Numbered from the stretch's first letter, positions 24,589 to 34,325 are shown. The stretch: 64,000 nucleotides of DNA from Phycisphaerae bacterium (GCA_028714255.1 JAQTMR010000001.1:1-64000); one strand, 5' to 3'. A program made the numbers and translations. Notes: generated by a model from the sequence alone, not told the origin.

Positions 24589-25235
24589 CAGAAGAGCAGG
24601 AACAACAGCAAGAGCAAGAGCAAGAGCCGGAGCAACAACCAGAATCTCAGATTGAAACTCCGCCGGAAACTCAAACGGACGTCGAAGTGCAGCCCGACTT
24701 CCCGCCAAACTCCGATGTGACCGTAGAGTCGGTCACGGAAGCGGTTCTCTTTGCCAGCGATGAGCCTCTCAGGGAGGCCAGATTAGCTGATATCGTTGGA
24801 ACAAGCACCTCGCAAGTCCGCCAGCACATCCAAAACCTCAACGACAAATACCAGGCCAACAACAACGCCTTCAGGATAGAGCAAATCGCCGGCGGCTACC
24901 AAATGATGACCCTCAGCCCTTACAACCACTGGCTGCAAAAACTGCTCCGTGTTCGTGACGCCGGCAAACTAAGCCCCGCGGCGCTGGAGACACTGGCGAT
25001 AATCGCGTACAAACAGCCTATTATCCGCGCCGATATCGAAACCATCCGAGGCGTCGCCGTCGGCGAAATAATCAGGACCATTATGTACAAAGGACTGGTT
25101 AAAATTATAGGCCGGGCCGAGGTCGTAGGCAGGCCACTGCTGTACGGAACAACAAAAAAGTTTCTCGAAGTCTTCGGCCTGAATTCCCTGAAAGACCTGC
25201 CCAAAATCGAAGAGCTGAAAAAACCACCGACTTAG
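24573..25235 (+). CDS. scpB: segregation and condensation protein B
   Basis: A 220-residue SMC-complex subunit with two winged-helix domains. VTEAVLFASDEPLREARLADIVGTS, RIEQIAGGYQMMT, LSPAALETLAIIAYKQPIIRADIETIRGVAVGEIIRTIM and LVKIIGRAEVVGRPLLYGTTKKFLEVFGLNSLKDLP are the family landmarks. The N-terminal 40 residues are a Gln/Glu-rich linker (EEQEQQQEQEQEPEQQ) of low complexity. A second ATG at 24585 is a possible start. ScpA is not in the immediate neighbourhood. Confidence 0.93.
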   Translation: MENPMTEEQEQQQEQEQEPEQQPESQIETPPETQTDVEVQPDFPPNSDVTVESVTEAVLFASDEPLREARLADIVGTSTSQVRQHIQNLNDKYQANNNAFRIEQIAGGYQMMTLSPYNHWLQKLLRVRDAGKLSPAALETLAIIAYKQPIIRADIETIRGVAVGEIIRTIMYKGLVKIIGRAEVVGRPLLYGTTKKFLEVFGLNSLKDLPKIEELKKPPT

Positions 25236-25378
25236 CAAATAAAGCCTTCTTAAGCATAAAACGCCTTTTAACGCTTACAAAGGCATATTCTCGCTAATTG
25301 CCTTTACAAATTCGACAGCAATTGTTAAAATCGCCGGCGGAATCGAACTCAAAGTTTAACTGCTGCGTAAAATTAAAT

Positions 25379-25645
25379 ATGGCTGGCAAAATAGTAATCA
25401 ATATCGAACGCTGCAAGGGCTGCGGCCTGTGTGTCGCTGTGTGCCCCAAGGGCGGCATTGTCATCTCGAAACAATCCAATAAGAGCGGCTACTTCCCGGC
25501 GGAAAAAAATAATTCAGCCTGCACCGGCTGCGCCTCTTGTGCGATTATATGTCCCGAGGCCGCAATCGAAGTGTACCGTGAGCAGGACATCCTGAATAAA
25601 CCACACAAGGAAACTACCCCGGACCTGGTCAAAGGGAAAAAATGA
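25379..25645 (+). CDS. korD: 2-oxoacid:ferredoxin oxidoreductase delta subunit (2x[4Fe-4S] ferredoxin)
   Basis: An 88-residue ferredoxin with two cluster motifs, CKGCGLCVAVCPKGG and CTGCASCAIICPEAA. ATG 25379 gives a start (MAGKIVINIERCKGCG) matching delta subunits; the frame is open upstream but without homology. It overlaps the alpha subunit by 4 bases and would pass electrons from the catalytic alpha/beta pair to soluble ferredoxin. Confidence 0.9.
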   Translation: MAGKIVINIERCKGCGLCVAVCPKGGIVISKQSNKSGYFPAEKNNSACTGCASCAIICPEAAIEVYREQDILNKPHKETTPDLVKGKK

Positions 25646-26712
25646 ACGAACGGATTCTAATGTGCGGCAATGAGGCCCTTGCGGAAGCAGCCATTATTGC
25701 CGGTCTTGACGCGTATTTCGGCTACCCCATTACGCCGCAAAACGAAGTCCCCGAATACATGTCCAAAAGAATGCCCGAAGAAGGCAGGGTCTTCCTCCAG
25801 AGCGAAAGCGAGCTTGCATCCATTAATATGGTGTTCGGGGCCGCAGCTACCGGAAAAAGGGTAATGACAAGCTCATCCAGTCCCGGCATCAGCTTAATGC
25901 AGGAAGGTATTAGCTATCTCGCTGGTGCCGAACTGCCGGCGGTTATCGTTAACGTAATGCGAGGCGGGCCGGGCCTGGGCAACATCGCCCCATCGCAGGG
26001 TGATTACTTCCAGGCAACACGCGGCGGAGGACACGGTGACTACCGAACCATCGTCCTGGCTCCGTCAAGCGTTCAGGAACTTGTCGATTGTATGCCGCTG
26101 GCGTTCGACCTCGCTGACCAGTACCGAACACCTGTTCTTGTCCTCGCTGACGGCATCCTCGGCCAAATGATGGAGCCGGTCGTCTTCAACAAAAAACCTC
26201 GCCGAAAGCTGCCGCCAAAAGACTGGGCATTAACTGGCGCCGACAATAGAAAGCAAAATATCGTCCGGTCTTTATGGTTAAAGGAAGGAGTGGTCGAACA
26301 GCACAATTACGACCTTCAGGCCGTATACAAAGAGATAGAAAAGAACGAAATCCTCTGCGAACAATACGAAGTTGACGACGCTGAAATCGTGGTGGTTGCT
26401 TACGGCATCGCCGCCAGAATAGTGCGAGGCGCAGTCAACAAGGCAAGGCAGGAAGGAATCAAAGTCGGCTGGATACGCCCGATTACTTTATGGCCTTTCC
26501 CGACCGAACAAATCAATAAGGCCGCTGATAACTTTAAGATTTTCCTGACCGTTGAATTAAGCTGTGGCCAGATGGTCGAAGACGTAAAACTTGCCGTAGC
26601 CGGCAAAGCGCCGGTTGTTTTTTACGGCCGAGCCGGCGGTGGTGTCCCCACTGTCGAACAGGTCCTCGAAAAAATCCGGCAACTAACCTTACGGCCGGAG
26701 AATATAATATGA
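25642..26712 (+). CDS. korA: 2-oxoacid:ferredoxin oxidoreductase alpha subunit
   Basis: A 356-residue subunit with the pyrimidine-binding fold of TPP-dependent ferredoxin oxidoreductases: MCGNEALAEAAIIAGLDAYFGYPITPQNEVPEYM at the N-terminus, TSSSSPGISLMQEGISYLAGAELPAVIVNVMRGGPGLGN and the C-terminal domain GWIRPITLWPFP. The D-A-B-C order fits either 2-oxoglutarate (Kor) or branched-chain 2-ketoisovalerate (Vor) enzymes. The specificity cannot be resolved by inspection, and the kor symbols are used for convenience. Confidence 0.85.
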   Translation: MNERILMCGNEALAEAAIIAGLDAYFGYPITPQNEVPEYMSKRMPEEGRVFLQSESELASINMVFGAAATGKRVMTSSSSPGISLMQEGISYLAGAELPAVIVNVMRGGPGLGNIAPSQGDYFQATRGGGHGDYRTIVLAPSSVQELVDCMPLAFDLADQYRTPVLVLADGILGQMMEPVVFNKKPRRKLPPKDWALTGADNRKQNIVRSLWLKEGVVEQHNYDLQAVYKEIEKNEILCEQYEVDDAEIVVVAYGIAARIVRGAVNKARQEGIKVGWIRPITLWPFPTEQINKAADNFKIFLTVELSCGQMVEDVKLAVAGKAPVVFYGRAGGGVPTVEQVLEKIRQLTLRPENII

Positions 26713-27446
26713 TGCAAAAAGTTTTTTCAAAACCGCAGGCACTTAAAGACTGCCCGACGCATTACTGCCCCGGCTGCGGACACGGAATCGCCCATAGACT
26801 CATAGCGGAAACAATAGATGAACTGGGCATACGCGGCCGGACTATCGGCATAGCGCCGGTAGGCTGTGCAGTATTAGCGTATGACTACTTCGACGTGGAT
26901 ATGGTCGAGGTGGCGCACGGCAGAGCGCCCGCCGTGGCTACGGGAATGAAAAGAACCAACCCGGACAAAATAATCTTCTCGTACCAGGGCGACGGCGACC
27001 TCGCAGCCATTGGAACAGGCGAAATCATCCACGCTGCGCACCGCGGCGAACAGATAACCGTAATTTTTATTAACAACGCCGTATTCGGAATGACCGGCGG
27101 CCAAATGGCGCCGACAACCATTCTCAATCAGGTGACAACCACGACGCCGCTGGGTCGGGACGCCAGCAAGCAGGGTTACCCATTACAGGTATCCGAACTG
27201 CTGACGCTTCTGCCCGGAACTATATACATTGAACGGTGCTCACTGCACAAACCGGCCCTGATTCGCAATGCCAAAAAGGCTATCAAACACGCTTTTGAAC
27301 TGCAGCTCAATAACGCACCGGGCCTGTCCCTGGTCGAGCTGCTTTCACCCTGCCCAACATATTGGCGAATGACGCCGGTCAAGGCAATCGAGTGGATGGA
27401 AAACGAAATGACAAAGGTCTTCCCATTGGGACGTTTGAAAGGCTGA
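26709..27446 (+). CDS. korB: 2-oxoacid:ferredoxin oxidoreductase beta subunit
   Basis: A 245-residue TPP-binding subunit. HYCPGCGHGIAHRLIAE at the N-terminus includes the Cys pair common in this family. The TPP/Mg motif spans YQGDGDLAAIGTGEIIHAAHRGEQITVIFINNAVFGMTGGQ (GDGD...N). It overlaps korA by 4 bases, and the gamma subunit follows two bases after its stop, so the four genes form one translationally coupled unit. Confidence 0.87.
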   Translation: MMQKVFSKPQALKDCPTHYCPGCGHGIAHRLIAETIDELGIRGRTIGIAPVGCAVLAYDYFDVDMVEVAHGRAPAVATGMKRTNPDKIIFSYQGDGDLAAIGTGEIIHAAHRGEQITVIFINNAVFGMTGGQMAPTTILNQVTTTTPLGRDASKQGYPLQVSELLTLLPGTIYIERCSLHKPALIRNAKKAIKHAFELQLNNAPGLSLVELLSPCPTYWRMTPVKAIEWMENEMTKVFPLGRLKG

Positions 27447-27448
27447 AA

Positions 27449-28012
27449 GTGGCACAAAACAGCTTCTGCGAAGAGTTAATTATCGCCGGCTTCGGCGGGC
27501 AGGGAATCATACTGGCTGGCAGACTCCTGGCTCAAACCGCGATGAACGCCGGAAAAGAAGTAACCTTCATGCCGTCATATGGCGCAGAGGTTCGCGGCGG
27601 AACCGCCAACAGTATGATTGTAATTTCAGATGAGCCTATCGCCTCGCCGCTGGTCAGCAGACCGGATTCACTGATTGCAATGAACAAGGCCTCCCTGAAT
27701 AAGTTCGCACCATGTATCAAAACAGGCGGCCTTTTGATAATGAACAGTTCCCTGATCGACTCCAAACCGAATGTAGACCAGTCAATTGACATATTAGCAG
27801 TTCCAGCGGACGATATTGCTGTCGAATTGGGCAGCCAAAAAAGCGCAAATATGGTGGTTCTCGGCGCTTATCTCCAAAGAAGGGGGTTGTTCCGTGCTGA
27901 TGATGCCGCAAAGTCTTTGCCTGATATCCTGGCCAAGCGGTATCATAAGACACTAAACATCAACGCCGAAGCCCTGCAGCACGGCGCCGAATTCGCCAAA
28001 CGCAGCGTATAA
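27449..28012 (+). CDS. korC: 2-oxoacid:ferredoxin oxidoreductase gamma subunit
   Basis: A 187-residue subunit: IIAGFGGQGIILAGRLLAQTAMNAGKEVTFMPSYGAEVRGGTANSMIVISDEPIASPLVSRPD is the diagnostic gamma-domain sequence. GTG 27449, preceded by GAAAGG, is chosen because upstream codons overlap korB and carry no homology. With korDAB it completes a four-subunit complex that oxidatively decarboxylates a 2-oxoacid to its acyl-CoA, reducing ferredoxin. This is an enzyme class typical of anaerobes. Confidence 0.87.
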   Translation: MAQNSFCEELIIAGFGGQGIILAGRLLAQTAMNAGKEVTFMPSYGAEVRGGTANSMIVISDEPIASPLVSRPDSLIAMNKASLNKFAPCIKTGGLLIMNSSLIDSKPNVDQSIDILAVPADDIAVELGSQKSANMVVLGAYLQRRGLFRADDAAKSLPDILAKRYHKTLNINAEALQHGAEFAKRSV

Positions 28013-28091
28013 TCCTATGTTGATAACTTGCATAAACAGCCTGTAACTGCTACAATCTCTATGCGAATTTAATTGAGAACAGGGAAAAATA

Positions 28092-29390
28092 ATGACCAAA
28101 CAATCAGATAACAAAAAATCCAGGGCTATCTGCAGCTTCTGCGGCCGAACCTCTGCGCAACAACTCGACACCTTCATCGAAGGACCCAACAATATTTTTA
28201 TTTGTCCGGAATGCGTTGACCTCTGCCACAACATCATCCTGAAAAGTAAAAAGCGGCACAGCACCTCGGTCCTGACTCTCGAGGAAATGCCCAGCCCCAG
28301 AAAAATAAAGGAATATCTCGACCAATATGTTATCGGCCAGGAGCACGCCAAAAAATACCTCTCCGTCGCCGTCCACAATCACTACAAAAGACTGTTCCAC
28401 ACCGACAGCAAAGACAAAGACGTGGAAATCGACAAATCGAATGTCCTGTTAATCGGGCCGACCGGTTCCGGCAAAACGCTGCTTGCCCGCACACTCGCAA
28501 ACTTTTTACAGGTCCCCTTCGCGATATGCGATGCTACCACCGTTACCGAAGCCGGGTACGTCGGAGAAGACGTCGAAAATTTCCTGCTGCGACTATTGCA
28601 AAATGCCGACTTCGATATAGAAGCTGCGCAAAGAGGTATCGTCTATGTCGATGAAATCGACAAAATCGGAAAAACATCCCAAAACGTCTCCATCACCCGC
28701 GACGTTTCAGGCGAAGGCGTTCAGCAGGCACTGTTGAAAATGCTCGAAGGAACTATCGCCAATGTCCCGCCGCAGGGCGGAAGAAAACACCCCGAACAGT
28801 CATACATACCGTTTGACACTACCCAGGTGCTTTTCATTTGCGGCGGAACCTTTGTAGGCATAGAAAACACCATCAAAAAACGGCTTGGCAAAAAAATGAT
28901 CGGTTTCGACTCGGAACTGCTCGAAAAGACCGATGAAATGAACGATTACAGTGACATACTCAGCCAGGTTATACCCGAGGACATCATAGAGTTCGGAATG
29001 ATTCCCGAAATGGTTGGTCGCCTGCCGGTAATTACCGCCCTGTCAACCCTCGATGAAAAAGCACTCATTGACATACTAACCAGACCTAAAAATGCCCTCA
29101 TAAAGCAGTATCAAAAATTCTTCGAAATGGAAAACGCCGAGCTTGAATTCACCGAAGACGGTTTACACGCACTGGCACAAAAGGCCCTCAAACGCAACAC
29201 CGGCGCTCGGGCACTTCGCGCCATTAGCGAGGAGTTGATGGTCGATTTGATGTATCAACTGCCCGAAGAACCAAAGCCCGCAAAATATGTAATCACCCGC
29301 GATATCGTTGAAGGAAAAGCTGAACTGTTCACCGCAAAACAAATGGTTCGACAAGCTCACCATAATAATGCGAAAAAAGAATCAGCTTAA
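28092..29390 (+). CDS. clpX: ATP-dependent Clp protease ATP-binding subunit ClpX
   Basis: A 432-residue AAA+ unfoldase. The N-terminal zinc finger uses Cys14, Cys17, Cys38 and Cys41 (CSFCGR...[10 protein letters not shown]). Walker [16 protein letters not shown], the pore-region [16 protein letters not shown], Walker [11 protein letters not shown] and sensor/arginine-finger segments ([29 protein letters not shown]) are present. No clpP lies next to it. The C-terminal tail (about residues 417-432, [15 protein letters not shown]) is encoded by a dispersed repeat core at 29346-29365 and is not part of the conserved protein. Confidence 0.96.
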   Translation: MTKQSDNKKSRAICSFCGRTSAQQLDTFIEGPNNIFICPECVDLCHNIILKSKKRHSTSVLTLEEMPSPRKIKEYLDQYVIGQEHAKKYLSVAVHNHYKRLFHTDSKDKDVEIDKSNVLLIGPTGSGKTLLARTLANFLQVPFAICDATTVTEAGYVGEDVENFLLRLLQNADFDIEAAQRGIVYVDEIDKIGKTSQNVSITRDVSGEGVQQALLKMLEGTIANVPPQGGRKHPEQSYIPFDTTQVLFICGGTFVGIENTIKKRLGKKMIGFDSELLEKTDEMNDYSDILSQVIPEDIIEFGMIPEMVGRLPVITALSTLDEKALIDILTRPKNALIKQYQKFFEMENAELEFTEDGLHALAQKALKRNTGARALRAISEELMVDLMYQLPEEPKPAKYVITRDIVEGKAELFTAKQMVRQAHHNNAKKESA

Positions 29391-29400
29391 AATTTCGCGT

Positions 29401-30417
29401 TTACTCTACCACTTCCACCCGTGAATACCCCGGCATCAATAAATTATACATCAGTACCGCATTGCCGTTATGCAGACGAATGCATCCCTGTGATTCTGCA
29501 ACACCAATTCCATTGGGGTCTTTCGTTCCATGTATCGCAAAACCCGTCCTGCCCACAGCCTCTCCTTCGAGACCTTCCAGTCCTATCCACCTCGACCCCA
29601 AAGGATAATCAGGAGCCTCGGATTCGTATGTCTTGCCGGTAACCGGGTCCGTCCACGTAGGAGCTATCATTTTGCCGTCCACCTTGACAGCCCAGAGCCC
29701 TGTCGGCGTCTCCATCCCGGGCTTGCCGAGACCAACAGGAAAGCTGCGAACATAAGTATTCTGAAGATACAAATCCAGCGTAAAAGTCGAACGATATACT
29801 CTCACATGGAACGGGCCGTTAATCACCTTTATCACCTCACCTGCCTGCAGGGCCTCAGGACGACCAATTTTGTTAATCTCCACCAATATCTCGTAAGGCA
29901 CTTTAAGTCGATTGCCGATTGTTGAAAATAGTTCGCCCGGCTTGACCTTATAAGAGCCGGTGAGCTTATCCTGCGGGTAAATCGTCCTGCTGAATAGCCA
30001 CTTTTCTGCAAGCTCGGAGAGTTGCCCTTTAATAAACGTCCGCTGCTGCTCACTCATAGGCTGCGGTAACGCATCGTTTAACCTGTCACGCGCATCTATA
30101 ACCTTCGCCGGTCTCGCTTCCAGGTATGACATTGCTTCGGTAATAAGCTCCGTCACCCACGGATTATCCTCTGCTGTCGGCTTCGCAAAATTTAACAAAC
30201 TCGGTTCCGCAACCGCTGATTCAGCGCCAGGTTTTATCACGGGTATGATTGTTTCGCTCTCTGCCGCAGTATCCTTTTCAGATGAGGTCGCAGCCTTGTC
30301 CCGGCTGAAAGGATTACCTTTGTAAATAAAAACAATCACCGCTGCAGCAATCAGCAGCACTAAAACGAGATATACCCGCCTTTTTGTTCGGTCTCCTCTA
30401 CTGCGCCAGCGAGCCAT
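29401..30417 (-). CDS. LysM-containing L,D-transpeptidase (YkuD family)
   Basis: A 338-residue protein with one N-terminal transmembrane helix (about 16-32), a linker, a helical region, a LysM-type motif (YKVKPGELFSTIGNRLKVPYEILVEINKIGRPEALQAGEVIKV) and a C-terminal YkuD domain with HGTKDPNGIGVAESQGCIRLHN. The His and Cys are the catalytic pair that forms 3-3 peptidoglycan cross-links or attaches proteins. It is the last gene of a minus-strand run rarA / 5-formyl-THF cyclo-ligase / transpeptidase. Its AGGAG ribosome site lies within the end of the preceding gene. Confidence 0.92.
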   Translation of the reverse strand: MARWRSRGDRTKRRVYLVLVLLIAAAVIVFIYKGNPFSRDKAATSSEKDTAAESETIIPVIKPGAESAVAEPSLLNFAKPTAEDNPWVTELITEAMSYLEARPAKVIDARDRLNDALPQPMSEQQRTFIKGQLSELAEKWLFSRTIYPQDKLTGSYKVKPGELFSTIGNRLKVPYEILVEINKIGRPEALQAGEVIKVINGPFHVRVYRSTFTLDLYLQNTYVRSFPVGLGKPGMETPTGLWAVKVDGKMIAPTWTDPVTGKTYESEAPDYPLGSRWIGLEGLEGEAVGRTGFAIHGTKDPNGIGVAESQGCIRLHNGNAVLMYNLLMPGYSRVEVVE

Positions 30418-30420
30418 TTA

Positions 30421-31005
30421 TTATTCTCCTACTTGATTGTTAAAATACGTTATTTCTTCATCGGTAACTAAAAAATCCACCGGAACATCCGTCGAATCTA
30501 TAGGTATCGAGTCAACTACCTGCTCGGCGAAGGCAAAGCCGCATTTGGACGCGTTAAACTTCTCGTCGGCAAAAAACCGGTCATAATAAGAACCGCCCCG
30601 GCCAAGCCGATTGCCCTTCCTGTCAAATCCCAGTGCAGGAGTAACTACCAAACTAATATCTTCAAACAGCATCGGCACACCTGTCACGGGACTGCGCAAC
30701 CCCGAAGCGGATGTCGAAAGACCGGTTTCCAGCGAATTTATCTCCACCGCTATCATACGCCTCTGCTGCCAGGAAATCTTCGGCACTGAAACCGCTTTGC
30801 CTAATTGCCAGGCATGAAGTATCGCCTCGGAAGTATCCACCTCATGCGGCAGCGATAAATACATCATAATCGATGACGCATTTTGAAATTCCGGCGTCGA
30901 AATCAATTTCTGACAGGCCTGATGGCTTTTTTCTATCCTTTGCTCCGGCGGTATAGCAAGCACACACTTCTGCAGCTTGACACGCAATTGCTCTTTCTCG
31001 TCCAT
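30421..31005 (-). CDS. 5-formyltetrahydrofolate cyclo-ligase
   Basis: A 194-residue ATP-dependent enzyme returning 5-formyl-THF to methenyl-THF. Family landmarks: SIMMYLSLPHEVDTSEAI (about 40-57), VVTPALGFDRKGNRLGRGGSYYDRF (about 132-156, phosphate/ATP site) and the C-terminal VPVDFLVTDEEI. It starts immediately at the end of rarA (TGA then ATG) with AAGGA upstream, so the two are co-translated. It complements the C1 cluster at 5540-10937 but is encoded far from it. Confidence 0.93.
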   Translation of the reverse strand: MDEKEQLRVKLQKCVLAIPPEQRIEKSHQACQKLISTPEFQNASSIMMYLSLPHEVDTSEAILHAWQLGKAVSVPKISWQQRRMIAVEINSLETGLSTSASGLRSPVTGVPMLFEDISLVVTPALGFDRKGNRLGRGGSYYDRFFADEKFNASKCGFAFAEQVVDSIPIDSTDVPVDFLVTDEEITYFNNQVGE

Positions 31006-32394
31006 TCAATTATCCTTCTTTTCAGTACCCTTTTGGCCAGTCTTACTATCTTGTATCAAGGTTTCCAGCTTTTGTAAATAACGCTTAATATTTTTTTCAC
31101 ACCCCGCTTCTTTCGGTTCGTAATACTTCTTCCTCAAAGCTGCCGGAAGATACTCCTGCGGCACAAAGCCGCCCTCAAAATTATGCGGATACTTATAATC
31201 ACTGCCGAAGCCGAGCTTCTTCGCGCCCGAATAATGGCTGTCCTTCAAATGCTTCGGAACAGCTGTCGTCTTCCCGGACTTCACGTCGCTGACCGCGTTC
31301 CAGATGGCCGAAGACGACGCATTCGATTTCGGTGCACACGCGACATATATAGCCGCCTGTGCCAGCGATAATTGCGCCTCAGGCAGGCCCACAAACTCGG
31401 ATATCTGCACAGCCGCCGCTGCCAAAACCGTCGCCATCGGGTCAGCGTTTCCGACATCTTCAGCCGCACATACTGCTATCCGCCGTGCGATAAAACGCAT
31501 ATCCTCGCCACCTGCGAGCATTCTCGCAAGCCAATAAACCGTAGCATCAGGGTCGCTGCCGCGCATACTCTTCTGAAAAGCGCTCGCCAAATCGTAGTGA
31601 GTATCACCCGTGCCGTCATAATTAATCGTCTTCTGTTGTATCGACTCTTTCGCGACTTCCAGATTAAATTTTATTCTCCCCTCGTGCTTACGGGCAGCCT
31701 GGGACAACACCCCCACCTCCAGCGACGTCAGCGCCCTTCGCGCATCGCCGTCACTCATCACCGCCAGAAACTTCAGGGCGTTTTCTTCCGCCTCGACATC
31801 AAATTTGCCAAGCCCGCGCTCGGCATCGGAAATAGTAGATTTCAGCAACTGCAAAATATCTTCCTCGCCCAAAGGCTCGAAAGCAAAAATAGTGCTGCGG
31901 GACAGTAATGGCGAATTGACCGAGAAAAACGGATTCTCCGTCGTAGCACCTATGAGAATCAAAACCCCCGACTCCACATCATTCAGCAGAACGTCCTGCT
32001 GAGCACGGTTGAACCGGTGAATCTCATCGATGAAAAGCACCGTCCTCGTCGCATTGGCCGCCAGCCTGTCGCGGGCCGCTGCGATTACCTCGCGGATGTC
32101 CTGAACGCTCGCTGCCGGTGCGCTTAGATAATGAAACTCTGCTTTGGTATGATTGGCGATAACCATTGCCAGCGACGTCTTGCCCGTTCCGGGCGGCCCG
32201 TAGAATATCAGGCTGCTCAAAACATCCGCATCAAGCATTCTCTTGAGCAGCTTGTCCGGGCCGAGAAACTGCCTTTGGCCGAAGAATTCATCGAGATTCC
32301 TCGGCCTCATCCGAACCGCCAACGGCGCCGCAGAGGCCATATTCGCTTTCTCAGCCCCGCTAAACAACGTATTTTTGTCCAAACCTTTTGCCAT
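31006..32394 (-). CDS. rarA: replication-associated recombination protein A (AAA+ ATPase)
   Basis: A 462-residue MgsA/RarA/WRNIP1-type clamp-loader-like ATPase. RPRNLDEFFGQRQFLG, Walker A FYGPPGTGKTSLAMVIAN, Walker B TVLFIDEIHRFNRAQQDVLL, sensor 1 GATTENPFFSVN and the tetramerisation region (DPMATVLAAAAVQISEFVGLPEAQLSLAQAAIYVACAPKSNA) are intact. ATG 32394 is preferred to the TTG codons just upstream (32400). It probably acts at stalled replication forks. Confidence 0.94.
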   Translation of the reverse strand: MAKGLDKNTLFSGAEKANMASAAPLAVRMRPRNLDEFFGQRQFLGPDKLLKRMLDADVLSSLIFYGPPGTGKTSLAMVIANHTKAEFHYLSAPAASVQDIREVIAAARDRLAANATRTVLFIDEIHRFNRAQQDVLLNDVESGVLILIGATTENPFFSVNSPLLSRSTIFAFEPLGEEDILQLLKSTISDAERGLGKFDVEAEENALKFLAVMSDGDARRALTSLEVGVLSQAARKHEGRIKFNLEVAKESIQQKTINYDGTGDTHYDLASAFQKSMRGSDPDATVYWLARMLAGGEDMRFIARRIAVCAAEDVGNADPMATVLAAAAVQISEFVGLPEAQLSLAQAAIYVACAPKSNASSSAIWNAVSDVKSGKTTAVPKHLKDSHYSGAKKLGFGSDYKYPHNFEGGFVPQEYLPAALRKKYYEPKEAGCEKNIKRYLQKLETLIQDSKTGQKGTEKKDN

Positions 32395-33341
32395 CAACAA
32401 ACATTATACCAGCGGTTTTGTGCTATTGCGAATGTTTCCATTACCTCGATTTTGCCTGCCGCGGCGTAGCCCTTGGCGAAGACGGGTCATTCCCGTGAAA
32501 TTTATCCCCAAGGGAACGGGAATCCACCTTCCCGTCATTGCGAATCCGCCGCAGGCGGATGTGGCAATCTCAAGTTCGGTTAGCCCACAACTTTATGTTG
32601 TGGGTTTGCTTGTGCTGCCTTCTGTTCGGAAACTGTTTTATTTACTGCGTCCCTGACGGCACTGCGTAATACTGGACGTTTCCTCATACCGGCCTCCAGC
32701 AGCACTGCGCAACTCGACTACGCATCACGCAATACGAGATTCAACCTGTCTCGCCGAAGCTTTAGTGAAGACGGACGGCGACGCAATCTTTTCCATCTTT
32801 CACACTTTTCTAACATTTTCATCTTCGTGTCTTGGTGACTTCGTGGCAAAATTTTTCTCTGTGTTCTCCGCGCTCTCCGCGGTAAAACTTTTCAATCAGA
32901 TGCGCATATACCCTAAAACCAAAACCGGCTAATTAAAAAAAATAATCTGTGGTAAAAAACAGGTTTCTGCGAAGCAGTTCCACAATTTTGCACTTTGCAG
33001 TTTGATTTTTAAATTTCTTTTTCAACCAAACGCGCAAGTCCGCCCTTAATAAAGGAGGCTTTTTTTACATCTAAAAATTATGAAAAAAATCCGTGTCCAT
33101 TCGTGTTCATTCGTGGTTAATTTTCTTATCTTACGCAATACGACATACGCATCACGCAATACGAGAATCGACTTGTCCGTCGAAGCCTTGGCGAAGGCGG
33201 ATCAATCAAAAATAATAAATTATGCAAAACAAACCCAATTCCCGATGTGCCAAAACGAAACTAAACCCTTGCTTGACAAAGGATTACAGAAATGACCCCC
33301 GCATCAAAAACAAAGCCAAAACAAAGCCAAACAAAGCCAAA
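32395..33341. other. repeat-rich intergenic region without supported genes
   Basis: This stretch of about 950 bases holds a partial palindromic repeat (32486-32525), a GTCATTGCGAATCCGCC-type tract (about 32533-32575), an 8-bp hairpin CCCACAAC/GTTGTGGG (about 32585-32605), TGTTCTCCGCGCTCTCCGCG-type tracts (about 32860), an inverted copy of the 1322-type repeat (about 33080-33125), an exact inverted copy of a 22-base segment of 322-343 (33181-33202), and AAAGCCAAA tandem units (about 33310-33345). A weak terminator-like hairpin with six T ends near 33066. Apparent reading frames here are short and repeat-derived. Confidence 0.7.
32486..32525 (+). repeat. palindromic dispersed repeat, partial copy C
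   Basis: GTCATTCCCGTGAAA and a distal ACGGGAATCCA frame an altered centre (TTTATCCCCAAGGG). It shares the left half of the elements at 7380-7454 and 39021-39096 but lacks the CTTTCG right half. Confidence 0.6.
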
Positions 33342-34325
33342 TTATCGCTGCCCGATTAACCTGGCTGTCTCAATCAGGGCGTTCTTCGCTTCGCCCTCTT
33401 TAAGACCTGCCAATTGCGCAATCGCTTTGGTAACAAACTCCTGCGCTTTATCGTGTGCGTATTCCAAACTTCCCGACGACTTCAACATCTCTATCATACC
33501 TGCCTTATTACACAACGAATCTATCACCGAGGCCCTTTTCTTCTCATCTATCGTACCCAGCAAATGTATCACCGCCAGGGTCAGCTTGTTCTTATCGACA
33601 TCACTGCCGAGCGTTTTACCCGCTTTGGCTTCATCACCTATTATATCGAGCAAATCATCGGTAATCTGGAACGCGATACCCAGATTCAAACCGAAATCAG
33701 ACAGCCGCCGAACCTCATCTTCACCCGCGCCCGCCAACAAACCGCCCAGTCGGCAGCAACTGCTGAAAAGTGCCGCGCTTTTTTCAGTAACTATGTCGAG
33801 ATATTCCGATTCATTTAACTGCCAGTTTTCTCTCTGGGCTATCTGCCGTAACTCACCCTCACACGTCCGACCGGCTGCCGTTGCAATTATCTTCACAACT
33901 TCAGGCTCCAAATCGGCGCACATCCTGAAAACCCTGCTTAACAAAAAATCGCCCAGCAAAACCGCAGACTCGTTGCCCCACAAACTGTTCACCGTAGCCT
34001 GTCCCCGCCGGGTTCGCCCTTCGTCGATAACATCGTCGTGCAGCAGCGTAGCGTTGTGTATCATTTCTACAATCGCCGCGATACGTATATGTTTGTCCGT
34101 AACTTTACCTATGGCTATGCCAGCGAGCAAAACCAGGCCCGGACGAATCATTTTTCCGCCGCTGCTGTTTAAGTGTTCGATTAGTCGGCCGATACCGGCC
34201 TCATCGGCGCAGCACAACATCTGCTCATTTATCAGCGTTCTTACCTGCCCCAATTCATCTTTTATGAGCATGAAAGAAGAAACAGAAACACCGTTCTGCA
34301 TGTCGGCATGTGCTGGTAGTTGCAT
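33342..34325 (-). CDS. polyprenyl (geranylgeranyl/octaprenyl-type) diphosphate synthase
   Basis: A 327-residue trans-isoprenyl diphosphate synthase. The first Asp-rich motif LLHDDVIDEGRTRRG (about residues 92-106) and the second FQITDDLLDIIGD (about 215-227) coordinate Mg-diphosphate. GGKMIRPGLVLLAG and the lysine in KAGKTLGSDVDKNKLTL are also standard. Chain length is not predictable with confidence; heptaprenyl/octaprenyl enzymes for quinones are closest by length. It is on the minus strand downstream of the class IV aminotransferase, 46 bases apart. Confidence 0.93.
   Translation of the reverse strand: MQLPAHADMQNGVSVSSFMLIKDELGQVRTLINEQMLCCADEAGIGRLIEHLNSSGGKMIRPGLVLLAGIAIGKVTDKHIRIAAIVEMIHNATLLHDDVIDEGRTRRGQATVNSLWGNESAVLLGDFLLSRVFRMCADLEPEVVKIIATAAGRTCEGELRQIAQRENWQLNESEYLDIVTEKSAALFSSCCRLGGLLAGAGEDEVRRLSDFGLNLGIAFQITDDLLDIIGDEAKAGKTLGSDVDKNKLTLAVIHLLGTIDEKKRASVIDSLCNKAGMIEMLKSSGSLEYAHDKAQEFVTKAIAQLAGLKEGEAKNALIETARLIGQR

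Noticed and set aside
31183-31908. Plus-strand frames over rarA
   Set aside because: They are antisense to an intact RarA ATPase with all motifs and show Arg/Ser-rich composition without domains.
33080-33295. 71-codon plus-strand frame
   Set aside because: It starts in the inverted copy of the 1322-type repeat and continues through other dispersed intergenic repeats; similar spurious frames are common in such genomes.
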